The notes: generated by a model from the sequence alone, not told the origin. A stretch of 64,000 nt of DNA from CALVGQ01 sp964368495 (GCA_964368495.1 CAYJAJ010000005.1:36219-100218), one strand, 5' to 3'. Positions 18,591 through 28,430 are shown, counted from the first letter of the stretch. Made by a program: numbers and translations.

Positions 18591-18624
18591 ACTCCTTTCT
18601 TATCCTAGTTTGATAAGCAGGAGT
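18591..18624. terminator. Hairpin ending degV that also contains the spoIVB ribosome site
   Basis: ACTCC (18591-18595) plus CTTATC (18599-18604) pair with GATAAG (18612-18617) plus GGAGT (18620-18624) around a 7-base loop, with a small internal loop. T runs occur on both sides. Leftward it ends degV, and the second arm (AAAGGAGT) is the spoIVB Shine-Dalgarno sequence, so any read-through RNA would have that site sequestered. Confidence 0.7.
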
Positions 18625-18643
18625 TTTTTTAATCTTGAAATAA

Positions 18644-19489
18644 TTACCTAGTCTTTTTTACATATGCAAGTCCATAAGCATCTGGACCAGCATGTGTACC
18701 TATAGTACTACCGATTGGATAAAGCCTAGGGATATCAATTCCATTTTTTTGAAGAAATGCTTGAAGTTCTTCTGCATTTTCCTTGTTTTTTGCGTAAACT
18801 AATGAACAAGGATAATTGAAATCAATTCCACCATCTTTTTCAATTTCCCTTAAAATTGCTTCAAATGATACTTTCTTACCTCTAGCCTTAGTTATAACCG
18901 TTACTTTTCCATCAATGATGGAAATAATTGGTTTAATTGATAATAAAGAACCAGCGAACCCTGCCACTTTAGAAAGACGTCCACCTTTAACAAGGTTATC
19001 AAGTGTGCTTAAAGCTGCTTTAATAGTTACGCTTGACTTAATCCCTTCAAGCTCATCAATGATTGCTGAAACACTTACTCCTTCATTTCTTCTAGTATTA
19101 GCAGTTTCAATAAAAACTCTCGAAGCTACAGTCGCGTTTAATGTATCAAATAAATAAATTTTATCATAATCAATAATGTTCTTAGCCAACATTGCACTTT
19201 GATAAGTTCCACTTAATTCACTAGAAATTAAGAAAACAATAATTTCATCATTCGCCTCTTTTGCAGCTTCAAAATGATCAATAAAATCAGCTGGTGTAGG
19301 TTGAGAAGTTGTAGGTAAATTTTTTGAAGCTTCCATTTTTTCATAAAACTCATCGATTGAAATATCGATTCCATCTTTGTATTCTTTTCCATCAAAAATT
19401 ACTTTTAATGGAACCATATCTATATTTAAATCATTTAACTCTTCTTTAGTAAAATCACTTGTTGAATCTGTCAATATACGTAATGCCAT
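18644..19489 (-). CDS. DegV family fatty acid-binding protein (FakB-like)
   Basis: A 281-residue DegV protein, standard length. The opening LRILTDSTSDF carries the conserved Thr-Asp-Ser of the lipid head-group site, and ISSELSGTY near residue 89 is the second conserved segment. DegV proteins bind a fatty acid and, as FakB, present it to the kinase FakA, whose gene lies in this window at 47837; exogenous fatty acid thus enters phospholipid synthesis as acyl-phosphate. The pairing here is by family knowledge, not by adjacency. It has a near-consensus promoter and is a single-gene unit ended by a hairpin. Confidence 0.9.
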   Translation of the reverse strand: MALRILTDSTSDFTKEELNDLNIDMVPLKVIFDGKEYKDGIDISIDEFYEKMEASKNLPTTSQPTPADFIDHFEAAKEANDEIIVFLISSELSGTYQSAMLAKNIIDYDKIYLFDTLNATVASRVFIETANTRRNEGVSVSAIIDELEGIKSSVTIKAALSTLDNLVKGGRLSKVAGFAGSLLSIKPIISIIDGKVTVITKARGKKVSFEAILREIEKDGGIDFNYPCSLVYAKNKENAEELQAFLQKNGIDIPRLYPIGSTIGTHAGPDAYGLAYVKKTR

Positions 19490-19520
19490 AAATTGTACCT
19501 CTTTCTAAATCACTTTTATT

Positions 19521-19549
19521 ATAATAAACAAATAAATTGAAAATGTCAA
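19521..19549 (-). promoter_or_regulatory. Promoter of degV
   Basis: A perfect TTGACA (19544-19549) and TATTAT (19521-19526) are 17 bases apart, about 30 bases before the ATG; one of the best promoters in the window. Confidence 0.8.
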
Positions 19550-19570
19550 TTGCTTTGGTATTCAAACTAA

Positions 19571-22500
19571 TCAAAACAACGATAGCTGATTTTTTTCTTG
19601 AAGATCATCCAGTACACCAAGTGCCGATAGTTTTTTAACTAAAGTACTGCTTATTGAAGATCGATTCATTAAATCTTCTTTAGAAATAAACTCTCCGTTT
19701 TTCCTTGCTTCTACGATTGATTTCGCAACATTTTCCCCTAATCCATCCAAAACAGTAAATGGTGGAATTATTACTTTTTCACTATCTTTTGAGACGCTAA
19801 ACTGCGTAGCTAAAGATTGATATAAATCGATATTTGCAAAACGATAACCTCTAGCTATCATTTCCAAACAACTTTCTAATGTTGTAAGAAGTTGAACTTC
19901 TTTTGATGATACCGACTTTTTTGTTTCCGAGTTATTCAAACGCTTGTTAATATCATCGATTCTACTTTGAATAATATTGTGGCCTTTTATCATTGTCTCA
20001 ATTTCAAAAGCATCACAACGCAAACTAAAGAATGCAACATAATAGAAATGAGGATAATGGACTTTAAACCAGGCAATACGTACAGCCATAATAACATAAG
20101 CTACAGCATGTGCTTTTGGAAACATGTACTTTATTCGTCTACAGCTTTCAATGTACCATTCAGGTACATTGTGATTTGTCATGCTAGTTACCCATTCATC
20201 TTTTAATCCTTTTCCTTTACGTACACTTTCCATAATAAAGAAAGCTTCTCGGGGATTCATATCCTTTTGAATTAAATATGACATGATATCATCACGACAT
20301 CCTATTACTCCACTTAATGTCGTTACATTGCTTTCAATTAAGTCTTTAGCGTTATTTAACCAAACATCTGTTCCATGTGATAATCCAGATATGATAACCA
20401 AGCCAGAAAATGAAGTTGGCTTTGTCAGCTCAAGAATTTGTCTTACAAATGGTGTTCCAAACTCAGGCAACCCGCACGCTCCAGTAGATGAACTGTAAAC
20501 TTTAGGATCAGCATTCAATGCATCAGAAGTATGAAACAACGACATCGTCTTTTCATCATTCATAGGAATGCTTTTAGGATCAATTCCTGAGACATTTTGA
20601 AGCAGTCGCATTGCAGTAGGATCTACATGCCCTAAAATATCAAATTTTAAAACATTATCATGAATATCATGAAATTCAAAATGAGTAGTTTTCCATTCGG
20701 AATTAGGATTGTTTGCAGGGTAATTCACTGGGGTAAAATCATGAACTTCCATATAATTAGGAATAGCAATAATTCCGCCAGGATGCTGTCCTGTAGTTCT
20801 TTTTACCCCTTCACATCCACTAGCTAAATATTCACGTTGCCCGCTTCGCATATTTTCTATTCCTTGTTCCTCACAATAACCTAATACATACCCAAAGGCA
20901 GTCTTTTTAGCAACTGTGCCTATAGTTCCAGCACGATAAACATAGTCTTCTCCAAAAACCTCCTTAGTGTAAGCATGGGCAATTTCTTGATAGTCTCCTG
21001 AAAAATTCAAATCAATATCAGGTACTTTATCACCTTCAAATCCTAAAAAAGTTTCAAATGGGATATTTTGCCCATCTCCAACCATGTTTTCATTACAGTG
21101 AGGACAATTCTTATCTGGCAAGTCATACCCTGAAGATACAGAACCATCCATGAAAAACTCTGAATACTGACATTTTGGGCACACATAATGAGGTGCCAAT
21201 GGATTTACTTCAGTAATACCACTCATTGTGGCTGCAAAACTGGAGCCCACTGACCCACGCGATCCAACTAAATAGCCTGCATCATTGCTTTTCTTGACCA
21301 ACAAATGAGAAATGTAATAAATAACACCAAATCCATTACCAATTATACTCTTTAATTCTCTAATTAGACGCTGTTCAACGATTTCTGGTAAAACATTACC
21401 ATAAATACGACGTGCAGTATCATAACATATGTCAGATAATTTTTCATCTGCACCTTCAATTTTCGGAGTATATAGCTTATCGTGAACTGGTTTTACAACT
21501 TCACACAAATCTAAAATTTTATTAGGGTTTTCAATAACTAACTCATTAGCTGTAGTTACTCCTAGCCAACTAAACTCTTCTAACATTTCATTTGTGTTTC
21601 GAAAATGTTGATTTGGGTTGGAACTTAGTTGTCTTTGTTCCTGATTTCTATTGTATAGTGGATGTCTAATGCCACCTATTCCCTGAGAACTAATATAAAT
21701 ATCTCTTAATATTTTTTGTTTTGGTAATACGTAGTGAACATCACCAGTTGCTACAACAATTTTATTTAATTTTTTAGCTGTCGAAATAATTCGCATAAGA
21801 ATTTCTTTGAGTCTTTCAATTGAAACGATTGATTTTCTTTCTATTAATGGACGGTAATTTTCTAAGGGTTGAATTTCAACATAATCATAAAACCCCAATG
21901 CATCTTCCAGTACATTTTGAGTTTTATTAGCAGCGATCTCAAAAATTTCTCCATTAAAGCAAGCAGTACCAATTAATATATTCTTTCGATATTTCGCTAG
22001 TGTTTCTTTTAAAAGTCTAGGTTCTGCAACAACAACTTCTTCAGACTCATCTTTTACATTAACTTTACCAGAATAAGCTAGCGTTTCAGTATGTGATATG
22101 GTAATTAGTTTAAATAAGTTTTTTAGTCCATCTTGATTTTGTGCAAGAACCGTACAGTGATGTTTAAATTTTTTAATAAATGCATTGGAATTATCTACTT
22201 GAGTTAAGTCAAGCAAATCTTTAATGTTCATACTTGCACAATCGCGAAGCATCATTCCAAATACACCTGAAAGAACTTCTGTATCATAATCAGCACGGTG
22301 GGCAACTTCATCATCGTAAACAACACGATAATGTCTTGCGATTGCGCCTAACTTGTATTGTTTTCTTTCAGGAATTAAAAATCTAGCCAATTCTAATGTA
22401 TCAATTGTAGGATTCGATAAACATGGCTGATTTATTCTAGTAAGTTCAGCATTGATAAAATCATAATCAAAGCTAGCATTATGGGCAACCAAGACAGAGT

Positions 22501-23929
22501 CTTTCATGAAATCAATAATCTTTTTATACACAACATCAAATGACTCGGCACTTTCAACATCATAATTTGTTATATTCGTTAAATTTGTTATATGTGAAGG
22601 TATTGAAACTTGAGGGTTTACAAAACATTGTAGCTTATCAATAACAGCACCATTTTGATAAATTACACCTCCGAATTCAATTATACGATCATATTCTGCA
22701 CTTAAACCAGTAGTCTCGATATCAAAAACGCAGTATCTTGCATTAAGTAAGTCCATACTTTGTGGGTTATATACAATGTTAAAAGCACTATCAACTACGT
22801 TAAATTCACATCCGTATAACACTTTAAAATCTCTATCCTTATCACTTTTAAGTAAATTAGCTAAACAACTTTGCGCTTTCGGGAATGCTTGAACAACCAT
22901 ATGATCAGTAATTGCTACACCTCGATGCCCACTTTTAAATGCATGAGTTATAATTTCATCAACAGCGACAACACCATCCATTTCAGACTTGTTGGAATGA
23001 GTATGCAATTCAACTCTTTTATTTGGCGCATCATCTAGTACAACAGTTTCCTTTTCTAGTTTAACAAAAGCCCTAGCTTCAAAATTTAAATCTTTATTAA
23101 ACGAATAATTATCTACTTTAACATCTCCATAAAATTCATACATATCTTTGACTTTTAAATTTGAAATAACTTCATCAGTAAAATACTTCCCTTCGAAAAT
23201 TTTGACAGAAATCGTATCAGTTTCATCATTAAGCAATAAAATAGCAATTTTTTTTCCGCTTCGAGTTGTACGCACTTCAAGTTGAAAAATCTCACCTTGA
23301 ATTTTAACATCACGCATTTCCTCTACACATTGCTGTATTGGATATAACGGATAATTCTTAATTGCTAATTTTTTATATTGTTTATCTGCAGTCGGTTGAG
23401 AAAAAGTTTGTTCCACCTTTATTGGTTTTACATCCAATTTTAATTCATTGAATTCGGTGTTTATTTCTCTACAAATGAAATTGAATGAATAGTTTATTGC
23501 ACACTTATTCATAAAATCTTCAATTTGAGATTTATATTTACTAAATTTATTGCAGTTCTCTTCATTTGAAAATAAACAATTTACCTGATTATCTAAAATA
23601 ACGGGTTTTAATGTATTAAATAAATCTAAATCATTAACCTCATCAAATTTCCTACCATACTTTGTTAGCTCGTTGATATCTATTTTACATTGTTCACTTA
23701 TAAAATAAATATCAACTATGTGAGTAAATAACATTTCAAATTCTTCATAAATTTTTTCGTATAGATGAAAAGGCAAAGTATTTCGAGTTAAAATAGTAAA
23801 TTTCAACGATACTTCTTCCTTCATTCTTTTATATAATATCTTTTCAGTAATTATAGCGTCACTTAATAATTCACAATCCTCGGCGCTTAAAATTCCATTT
23901 TGTAATACATCTATTAATTTAATATTCAT
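19571..23929 (-). CDS. polC: DNA polymerase III alpha subunit, Gram-positive PolC type
   Basis: A 1452-residue replicative polymerase with the PolC domain order: N-terminal region and OB fold (to about 300), PHP domain starting near 306 (LHTHSNKSEMDG), an inserted DEDD exonuclease from about 403 (FDIETTGL) that proofreads, a four-Cys zinc motif near 913-950 (CPKC...CPHC), and the C-family polymerase core with the catalytic PDIDLNFSGD near 970. Length and order match Bacillus PolC. Unlike the common arrangement with polC ahead of rimP, here it lies behind rbfA, with its own extended -10 promoter and separated from rbfA by a palindromic terminator. Confidence 0.97.
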   Translation of the reverse strand: MNIKLIDVLQNGILSAEDCELLSDAIITEKILYKRMKEEVSLKFTILTRNTLPFHLYEKIYEEFEMLFTHIVDIYFISEQCKIDINELTKYGRKFDEVNDLDLFNTLKPVILDNQVNCLFSNEENCNKFSKYKSQIEDFMNKCAINYSFNFICREINTEFNELKLDVKPIKVEQTFSQPTADKQYKKLAIKNYPLYPIQQCVEEMRDVKIQGEIFQLEVRTTRSGKKIAILLLNDETDTISVKIFEGKYFTDEVISNLKVKDMYEFYGDVKVDNYSFNKDLNFEARAFVKLEKETVVLDDAPNKRVELHTHSNKSEMDGVVAVDEIITHAFKSGHRGVAITDHMVVQAFPKAQSCLANLLKSDKDRDFKVLYGCEFNVVDSAFNIVYNPQSMDLLNARYCVFDIETTGLSAEYDRIIEFGGVIYQNGAVIDKLQCFVNPQVSIPSHITNLTNITNYDVESAESFDVVYKKIIDFMKDSVLVAHNASFDYDFINAELTRINQPCLSNPTIDTLELARFLIPERKQYKLGAIARHYRVVYDDEVAHRADYDTEVLSGVFGMMLRDCASMNIKDLLDLTQVDNSNAFIKKFKHHCTVLAQNQDGLKNLFKLITISHTETLAYSGKVNVKDESEEVVVAEPRLLKETLAKYRKNILIGTACFNGEIFEIAANKTQNVLEDALGFYDYVEIQPLENYRPLIERKSIVSIERLKEILMRIISTAKKLNKIVVATGDVHYVLPKQKILRDIYISSQGIGGIRHPLYNRNQEQRQLSSNPNQHFRNTNEMLEEFSWLGVTTANELVIENPNKILDLCEVVKPVHDKLYTPKIEGADEKLSDICYDTARRIYGNVLPEIVEQRLIRELKSIIGNGFGVIYYISHLLVKKSNDAGYLVGSRGSVGSSFAATMSGITEVNPLAPHYVCPKCQYSEFFMDGSVSSGYDLPDKNCPHCNENMVGDGQNIPFETFLGFEGDKVPDIDLNFSGDYQEIAHAYTKEVFGEDYVYRAGTIGTVAKKTAFGYVLGYCEEQGIENMRSGQREYLASGCEGVKRTTGQHPGGIIAIPNYMEVHDFTPVNYPANNPNSEWKTTHFEFHDIHDNVLKFDILGHVDPTAMRLLQNVSGIDPKSIPMNDEKTMSLFHTSDALNADPKVYSSSTGACGLPEFGTPFVRQILELTKPTSFSGLVIISGLSHGTDVWLNNAKDLIESNVTTLSGVIGCRDDIMSYLIQKDMNPREAFFIMESVRKGKGLKDEWVTSMTNHNVPEWYIESCRRIKYMFPKAHAVAYVIMAVRIAWFKVHYPHFYYVAFFSLRCDAFEIETMIKGHNIIQSRIDDINKRLNNSETKKSVSSKEVQLLTTLESCLEMIARGYRFANIDLYQSLATQFSVSKDSEKVIIPPFTVLDGLGENVAKSIVEARKNGEFISKEDLMNRSSISSTLVKKLSALGVLDDLQEKNQLSLF

Positions 23930-23947
23930 TTGATTTCACCTTGTAAT

Positions 23948-23956
23948 ATTATAGCA
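23948..23956 (-). promoter_or_regulatory. Extended -10 promoter of polC
   Basis: TGCTATAAT on the minus strand is a complete extended -10 element about 20 bases before the polC ATG. The sequence 17 bases upstream is a poor -35 match, consistent with reliance on the TG extension. Confidence 0.55.
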
Positions 23957-23990
23957 TAATTTTTTTGACATTGACTTCAAAATATTCAAT

Positions 23991-24024
23991 ACAAATAAAA
24001 ACATCATAAGTTAACTTATGATGT
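23991..24024 (-). terminator. Terminator between rbfA and polC
   Basis: A perfect 24-base palindrome (24001-24024, ACATCATAAGTT and its complement) is followed leftward by TTTTATTTGT. It probably ends the rimP-rbfA transcript. Confidence 0.75.
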
Positions 24025-24033
24025 CTTTAATTT

Positions 24034-24378
24034 TTATTGATTTTCTTTAATACTTGCAAGTATTGAATTAATTTTATTTCCTTGTTCAAGAGATGTATCA
24101 AGTTTAAAGATTAAATTTGGTACTTTACGTATTGTCATCTTTTTTCCTAGCTCAGTACGAATATACCCTTTAGCACGGTTAAGTGCATTTAGACCTGCTT
24201 TATTTCTTTCATCTTTTCCAAGAAAAGAACAATAAATAGTTGCAAAACTGTAATCACTTGTTACTTTAATTGATGTTAATGTTACAAAACCCACAGATGG
24301 ATCCTTAAGGTCAAATTGGACAATGTCACTAATGTTCTTTAAAAGCACATTAGATGTCTTTTCATGCTTTACAGACAT
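24034..24378 (-). CDS. rbfA: Ribosome-binding factor A
   Basis: A 114-residue single KH-fold protein with the family pattern DPSVGFVTLTSIKVTSDYSFATIY in residues 27-50 and the basic C-terminal region. RbfA binds the 30S subunit and helps 16S rRNA 5'-end maturation and cold adaptation. It is the last gene of the rimP operon, 2 bases after infB, and followed by a palindromic terminator. Confidence 0.95.
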   Translation of the reverse strand: MSVKHEKTSNVLLKNISDIVQFDLKDPSVGFVTLTSIKVTSDYSFATIYCSFLGKDERNKAGLNALNRAKGYIRTELGKKMTIRKVPNLIFKLDTSLEQGNKINSILASIKENQ

Positions 24379-24380
24379 GC

Positions 24381-26210
24381 CTATACAACCTCAACTTGTT
24401 GGTCTTGAAATGCTTCCACAATATCATTCTCTTTAATGTCATTAAAGTTCTCAATTGTGATTCCACATTCATATCCATGAGTTACTTCTTTAGCATCATT
24501 TTGGAAACGTTTTAAACTTCCTAATGATCCAGTATACACAACAATACCATCACGAATCAAACGAACTTTACAATCTTTAACTAGTTTCCCATCTGTAACC
24601 ATACATCCAGCAATAGTTCCAACTTTAGAAACTTTATATGTTTGTCTAACTTCAGCTTGACCAACAACAACTTCTTCAAATACAGGAGCTAACATACCCT
24701 TCATCGCAAGTTCCATTTCTTCAACAGCTTTATAAATGATGTTATGAAGGCGAATATCTACACCCTCTTCTTCTGCTTTACGACGCACATTTGCAGCAGG
24801 ACGAACATTAAATCCATAAATTACTGCTTTTGAAGCAGTCGCTAACATAACATCAGACTCTGAGATAGCACCTGCAGTTGAACGAATGACAACAACTTTA
24901 ACATTTCCTACTTCAATACGTTCTAAAGCCTGTCTAACTGCTTCTGCTGAACCAGAAACGTCAGCTTTTACAATGATAGGAACTTCTTTAATTTCTCCAG
25001 TTTGAATTTGTGCAGCTAAATCATCTAAACTCATCGCACTAGTAGATCGACGTTCAAGTTCAATTTTAGCTTGAGCACGACGATCAGCCACAACTCTAGC
25101 TTGTTTATCGCTTTCAAACGCTTTAAATATATCCCCCGCAACAGGCAAATCTTGTAGACCAATAATTTCAACAGGAGTTGAAGGTTCAGCCTCTTTGATT
25201 TCTCTTCCACGATCATCAATCATTTTTCTAACTCGACCAAAACATGCACCAACTACTATTGTATCACTTGTTTTAAGTGTACCATTTTGTACAAGCAATG
25301 TTACAACAGGACCTCTACCTTTATCTAGTTTAGCTTCGATTACAGTCCCTGAACCCATACGTTTCGCATTCGCTTTAAATTCCTGTACTTCTGATACAAC
25401 CAGAATTGTTTCAAGAATTTCTTGAACACCATCACCAGTTTTTGCACTACAGTACACAAAGATAGTTTCTCCGCCCCATTCTTCAGGCATAAGGCCTAAT
25501 TCAGACATTTCATTCATAACACGTTCAGGATTAGCACCTGGTTTATCCATTTTATTGACTGCAACAATAATAGGAACACCAGCAGCCTTCGCATGATCAA
25601 CTGCCTCTTTTGTTTGCGGCATTACACCATCATCAGCAGCTACAACGATAATACATACATCCGTTACTTTAGCACCCCTAGCACGCATTGCAGTAAATGC
25701 CTCATGACCTGGAGTATCTAAGAATGTCACTTTTTTACCATTCACTGATACTTGATAAGCTCCAATGTGTTGTGTGATTCCACCAAATTCACCATCGACT
25801 ACTTTTGTTTTTCTAATTGTATCAAGCAATGTTGTTTTCCCATGATCGACATGCCCCATGATTGTAACAATTGGTGGTCTTTCTGATAAGTTTGCAGGAT
25901 CATCATTAAAATTATCTTCTAAACTATCTTCTTCAACTACAATTTCCTTTTCAGTTTCAATCCCGTATTCCATACATACTAGTTCAACTAATTCATCATC
26001 TAATGTGCTATTGATTGTTACCATCTTACCTAACATAAATAACAACTTAATAATATCACTAGCATTCTTATTGCATTTATTAGCTAACTCAGATACAGTA
26101 ATCCCTTCTGAATAAGTAATATTTTTCACCACTTCTGCACGTGGCACAAAAACTGGTTGTTTTTGTGGTCTTTTTTTATTTCCTGTATTTCTTCTTTGTG
26201 GTTTTGCCAT
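24381..26210 (-). CDS. infB: Translation initiation factor IF-2
   Basis: A 609-residue GTPase that places initiator tRNA on the ribosome. The N-terminal IF2_N helix domain (residues about 33-82) is preceded by only a short basic stretch, so the protein is a compact version lacking the long linker of many homologues. G1 is GHVDHGKT at 119-126, G2/G3 follow with DTPGHEA, and G4 is NKMD. Domains II-IV and the C-terminal fMet-tRNA-binding domain complete it. It sits between ylxQ and rbfA, as in most Bacillota. Confidence 0.97.
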   Translation of the reverse strand: MAKPQRRNTGNKKRPQKQPVFVPRAEVVKNITYSEGITVSELANKCNKNASDIIKLLFMLGKMVTINSTLDDELVELVCMEYGIETEKEIVVEEDSLEDNFNDDPANLSERPPIVTIMGHVDHGKTTLLDTIRKTKVVDGEFGGITQHIGAYQVSVNGKKVTFLDTPGHEAFTAMRARGAKVTDVCIIVVAADDGVMPQTKEAVDHAKAAGVPIIVAVNKMDKPGANPERVMNEMSELGLMPEEWGGETIFVYCSAKTGDGVQEILETILVVSEVQEFKANAKRMGSGTVIEAKLDKGRGPVVTLLVQNGTLKTSDTIVVGACFGRVRKMIDDRGREIKEAEPSTPVEIIGLQDLPVAGDIFKAFESDKQARVVADRRAQAKIELERRSTSAMSLDDLAAQIQTGEIKEVPIIVKADVSGSAEAVRQALERIEVGNVKVVVIRSTAGAISESDVMLATASKAVIYGFNVRPAANVRRKAEEEGVDIRLHNIIYKAVEEMELAMKGMLAPVFEEVVVGQAEVRQTYKVSKVGTIAGCMVTDGKLVKDCKVRLIRDGIVVYTGSLGSLKRFQNDAKEVTHGYECGITIENFNDIKENDIVEAFQDQQVEVV

Positions 26211-26220
26211 GTACTACACC

Positions 26221-26517
26221 TCATTTCATATAAATCTTAATTTGCTTAGCAAGTCCTTCATCAGTAACTACAATTGTCATGCGATTGCTTTGCCCTATAG
26301 CAGCAGATAATTCATCACTATTGAAATTTTCAATTAAAGGTACATTACATACTTTACATATGTGTTGTATTCTATCCTTTGTCCTTGGTGAACTATCATT
26401 CGCTAGAAATGCAAGTTTTGCTTTTTTGGAGCTAATCAATTGATAAGCAGTTTCTCCTACTGCAATCTTTCGTGCTCTTGCTGCAATCCCTAAATAGCCA
26501 AAACATTTATTGACCAT
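26221..26517 (-). CDS. L7Ae/YlxQ family RNA-binding protein
   Basis: A 98-residue protein of the ribosomal L7Ae fold, corresponding by fold and position (between ylxR and infB) to Bacillus YlxQ. Typical elements are GIAARARKIAVGE at the start and KKAKLAFLANDSSPRTKDRI in the middle. The family binds kink-turn RNA; the role of YlxQ itself is not firmly established. It overlaps the end of ylxR by 11 bases. Confidence 0.88.
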   Translation of the reverse strand: MVNKCFGYLGIAARARKIAVGETAYQLISSKKAKLAFLANDSSPRTKDRIQHICKVCNVPLIENFNSDELSAAIGQSNRMTIVVTDEGLAKQIKIYMK

Positions 26518-26776
26518 GAATAACCTCTAATATTTTTTCATAAACTTCTTCACTTACAGCACATTCGAGTGCACGATCTAAGCTTTTCTTCTTTTTTGCA
26601 ACTTCTACAGCTTCTTTTGTTTTTAATAAATATGCCCCTCGCCCGTTCAGCTTGCCAGTTATATCAACAGCTACACTTTGATCTGGACATCTTACAATAC
26701 GCAATAACTCTTTTTTTGGAGCAAGTGTTGCTGTTGCAACACATTTTCTCATCGGAATCTTTTTCATAAGTTTCAA
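26507..26776 (-). CDS. YlxR family RNA-binding protein (DUF448)
   Basis: An 89-residue basic protein with the YlxR signature MRKCVAT...PKKELLRIVR near residues 7-29 and the GRGAYLLKTKEAVEVAKKKKSLDRAL helix region (given in parts by residues 46-72). YlxR structures show a putative nucleic-acid-binding surface, and in Bacillus it has been linked to RNase P and gene regulation. It immediately follows nusA, overlapping ylxQ. Confidence 0.9.
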   Translation of the reverse strand: MKLMKKIPMRKCVATATLAPKKELLRIVRCPDQSVAVDITGKLNGRGAYLLKTKEAVEVAKKKKSLDRALECAVSEEVYEKILEVIHGQ

Positions 26777-28411
26777 CTAATCTTCCTCATAGAAGTCTTC
26801 ATACTCTTCATATTCATCAAAATCAATATCCTCTTGAATCCAAGTATTTGCTTCTTCAAGCTCTTGATTTTTTCTGATTTCTTCTAATTCTTCTTCAGAG
26901 TATACTGGTTTTAATTCATAATCTTTATCACGTTTTAAATCTTTGCTACGAAGTTTACGTTCTTCTTCTTTAACGAATTTACGTTTTTTAATATCTTTAG
27001 AATCTGCAGAAGCCTTGTTACTTGTACTTGCCAGTTTTTCAAAACGTGGAACATATTCTTTTTTCTCACGTTCCTTTTTCACTGGTTTAACAGTTTCTTC
27101 AATAACAACACTTTCTTTGATCTCAGGTTCTGCCTCTGGTATTATCTCTTCAATTACTTCTTCAACAGAAACATCGACTTTTTCTTCAGTAACTACATCT
27201 GGTGTAATTTCATTCTCTTCAACTGTTTCAATAACCTCATCCTCAACAACATTTGAGTTATCAGATAATCCAAGAGATTCAAAATATTTAGCAGTTTCTT
27301 TTTCTTCCGCGATGCGTTTTTGCTCAGCAGCAAATTCCATCATCTTTTCTTGCCAATCAATACCCATCTCTTCAATGCTAGATTTTGTCTTAATATCAAT
27401 TTTCATTCCAGTTAATTTTACTGCTAAACGAGCATTTTTACCTTTTTTCCCAATTGCAAGACTTAGTTGATTATCATCAACGACAACAAGTAAGCTACGT
27501 TTATCTTCAGTCGGAAGAACCGCAAGTACTTGTGCAGGAGCTAAAGCATTTTTAATTAGTTCTTGAATGTTATCGCTCCATTCAAAAATATCAATTTTCT
27601 CGCCTTTTAATTCATCAATTATCACTTGTACACGAGAACCTCTTGGGCCTATACAAGCACCAATTGCATCAACTTCAGGATTTGAAGAGTAAACAGCCAT
27701 TTTTGTGCGTTCTCCTGCATCACGAGCAATTGCCTTAATTTCAACAACCCCTTCATAAATTTCAGGAACCTCTTTTTCAAACAAACGACGTACTAAATTT
27801 GCATCTGCTCTTGAAACTAACACTTGAGCACCACCCTTTGTTTGGTTGTTGCACTCAGTAATTAATACACGAATATTTTCACCTTCACGGTAATATTCGT
27901 TTGACATTTGTGCAGCACGAGGCATAATTGCCATTGTTTTTCCAAGGTTAACTACAACAAATTTTTCTTCAACACTTTCAACAAAACCAAATACCATTTC
28001 ATCTAATAGGTCAATGTATTCATCATACACAGCTTGTTTTTCAGCTTCTCTAATTTTTTGTTTCATGACATTTTTAGCAAGAAGAGCAGCTGCTCTTCCT
28101 AGGTTATCAATAGGTACTTGTCGATCAAGCAAATCTCCAAGTTGAAGTTCAGAATTAATCAATCTTGCATCCTTTAGTGATACTTCTAACTCATCATCTT
28201 CAACTTCTTCAACTACTGTGTATTGTTGGTAAACTTTAATTTCACCCAATTTTTCATCAACTTCAACTTTGATTAATACATCAGGAATATCAATATTTTT
28301 GCGATAAGCCTTAGCCAAAGCTTCTTTTAAAGCTTCAATTACAATTTCTTTAGATACTTTACGATCTTCTTCAATTGACTGTAGCGCAGTTATAATATCT
28401 TTTAACTTCAT
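26777..28411 (-). CDS. nusA: Transcription termination/antitermination factor NusA with an extended acidic C-terminus
   Basis: A 544-residue RNA polymerase-binding factor that modulates pausing and intrinsic termination. The N-terminal polymerase-binding domain covers residues 1-130, S1 about 133-200, KH1 about 230-280 (IGPRGSRV) and KH2 about 305-345 (IAIGKKGKNA-like LAIGKKGKNA). Bacillota NusA usually ends near residue 370. Here about 170 more residues follow: an acidic Glu/Val-rich stretch, a basic Lys/Arg-rich block (about 440-500) and an acidic Tyr/Glu tail ending FYEED. This tail does not resemble the helical acidic repeats of proteobacterial NusA and looks disordered. Upstream rimP is 19 bases away. 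Confidence 0.96.
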   Translation of the reverse strand: MKLKDIITALQSIEEDRKVSKEIVIEALKEALAKAYRKNIDIPDVLIKVEVDEKLGEIKVYQQYTVVEEVEDDELEVSLKDARLINSELQLGDLLDRQVPIDNLGRAAALLAKNVMKQKIREAEKQAVYDEYIDLLDEMVFGFVESVEEKFVVVNLGKTMAIMPRAAQMSNEYYREGENIRVLITECNNQTKGGAQVLVSRADANLVRRLFEKEVPEIYEGVVEIKAIARDAGERTKMAVYSSNPEVDAIGACIGPRGSRVQVIIDELKGEKIDIFEWSDNIQELIKNALAPAQVLAVLPTEDKRSLLVVVDDNQLSLAIGKKGKNARLAVKLTGMKIDIKTKSSIEEMGIDWQEKMMEFAAEQKRIAEEKETAKYFESLGLSDNSNVVEDEVIETVEENEITPDVVTEEKVDVSVEEVIEEIIPEAEPEIKESVVIEETVKPVKKEREKKEYVPRFEKLASTSNKASADSKDIKKRKFVKEEERKLRSKDLKRDKDYELKPVYSEEELEEIRKNQELEEANTWIQEDIDFDEYEEYEDFYEED

Positions 28412-28430
28412 TTTAATATCTCCTCATTAA

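Noticed and set aside
26943..27470. A 175-codon rightward reading frame opposite nusA
   Set aside because: It is a Ser-rich mirror of the Glu/Lys-rich NusA tail, without a ribosome site or recognisable motif.
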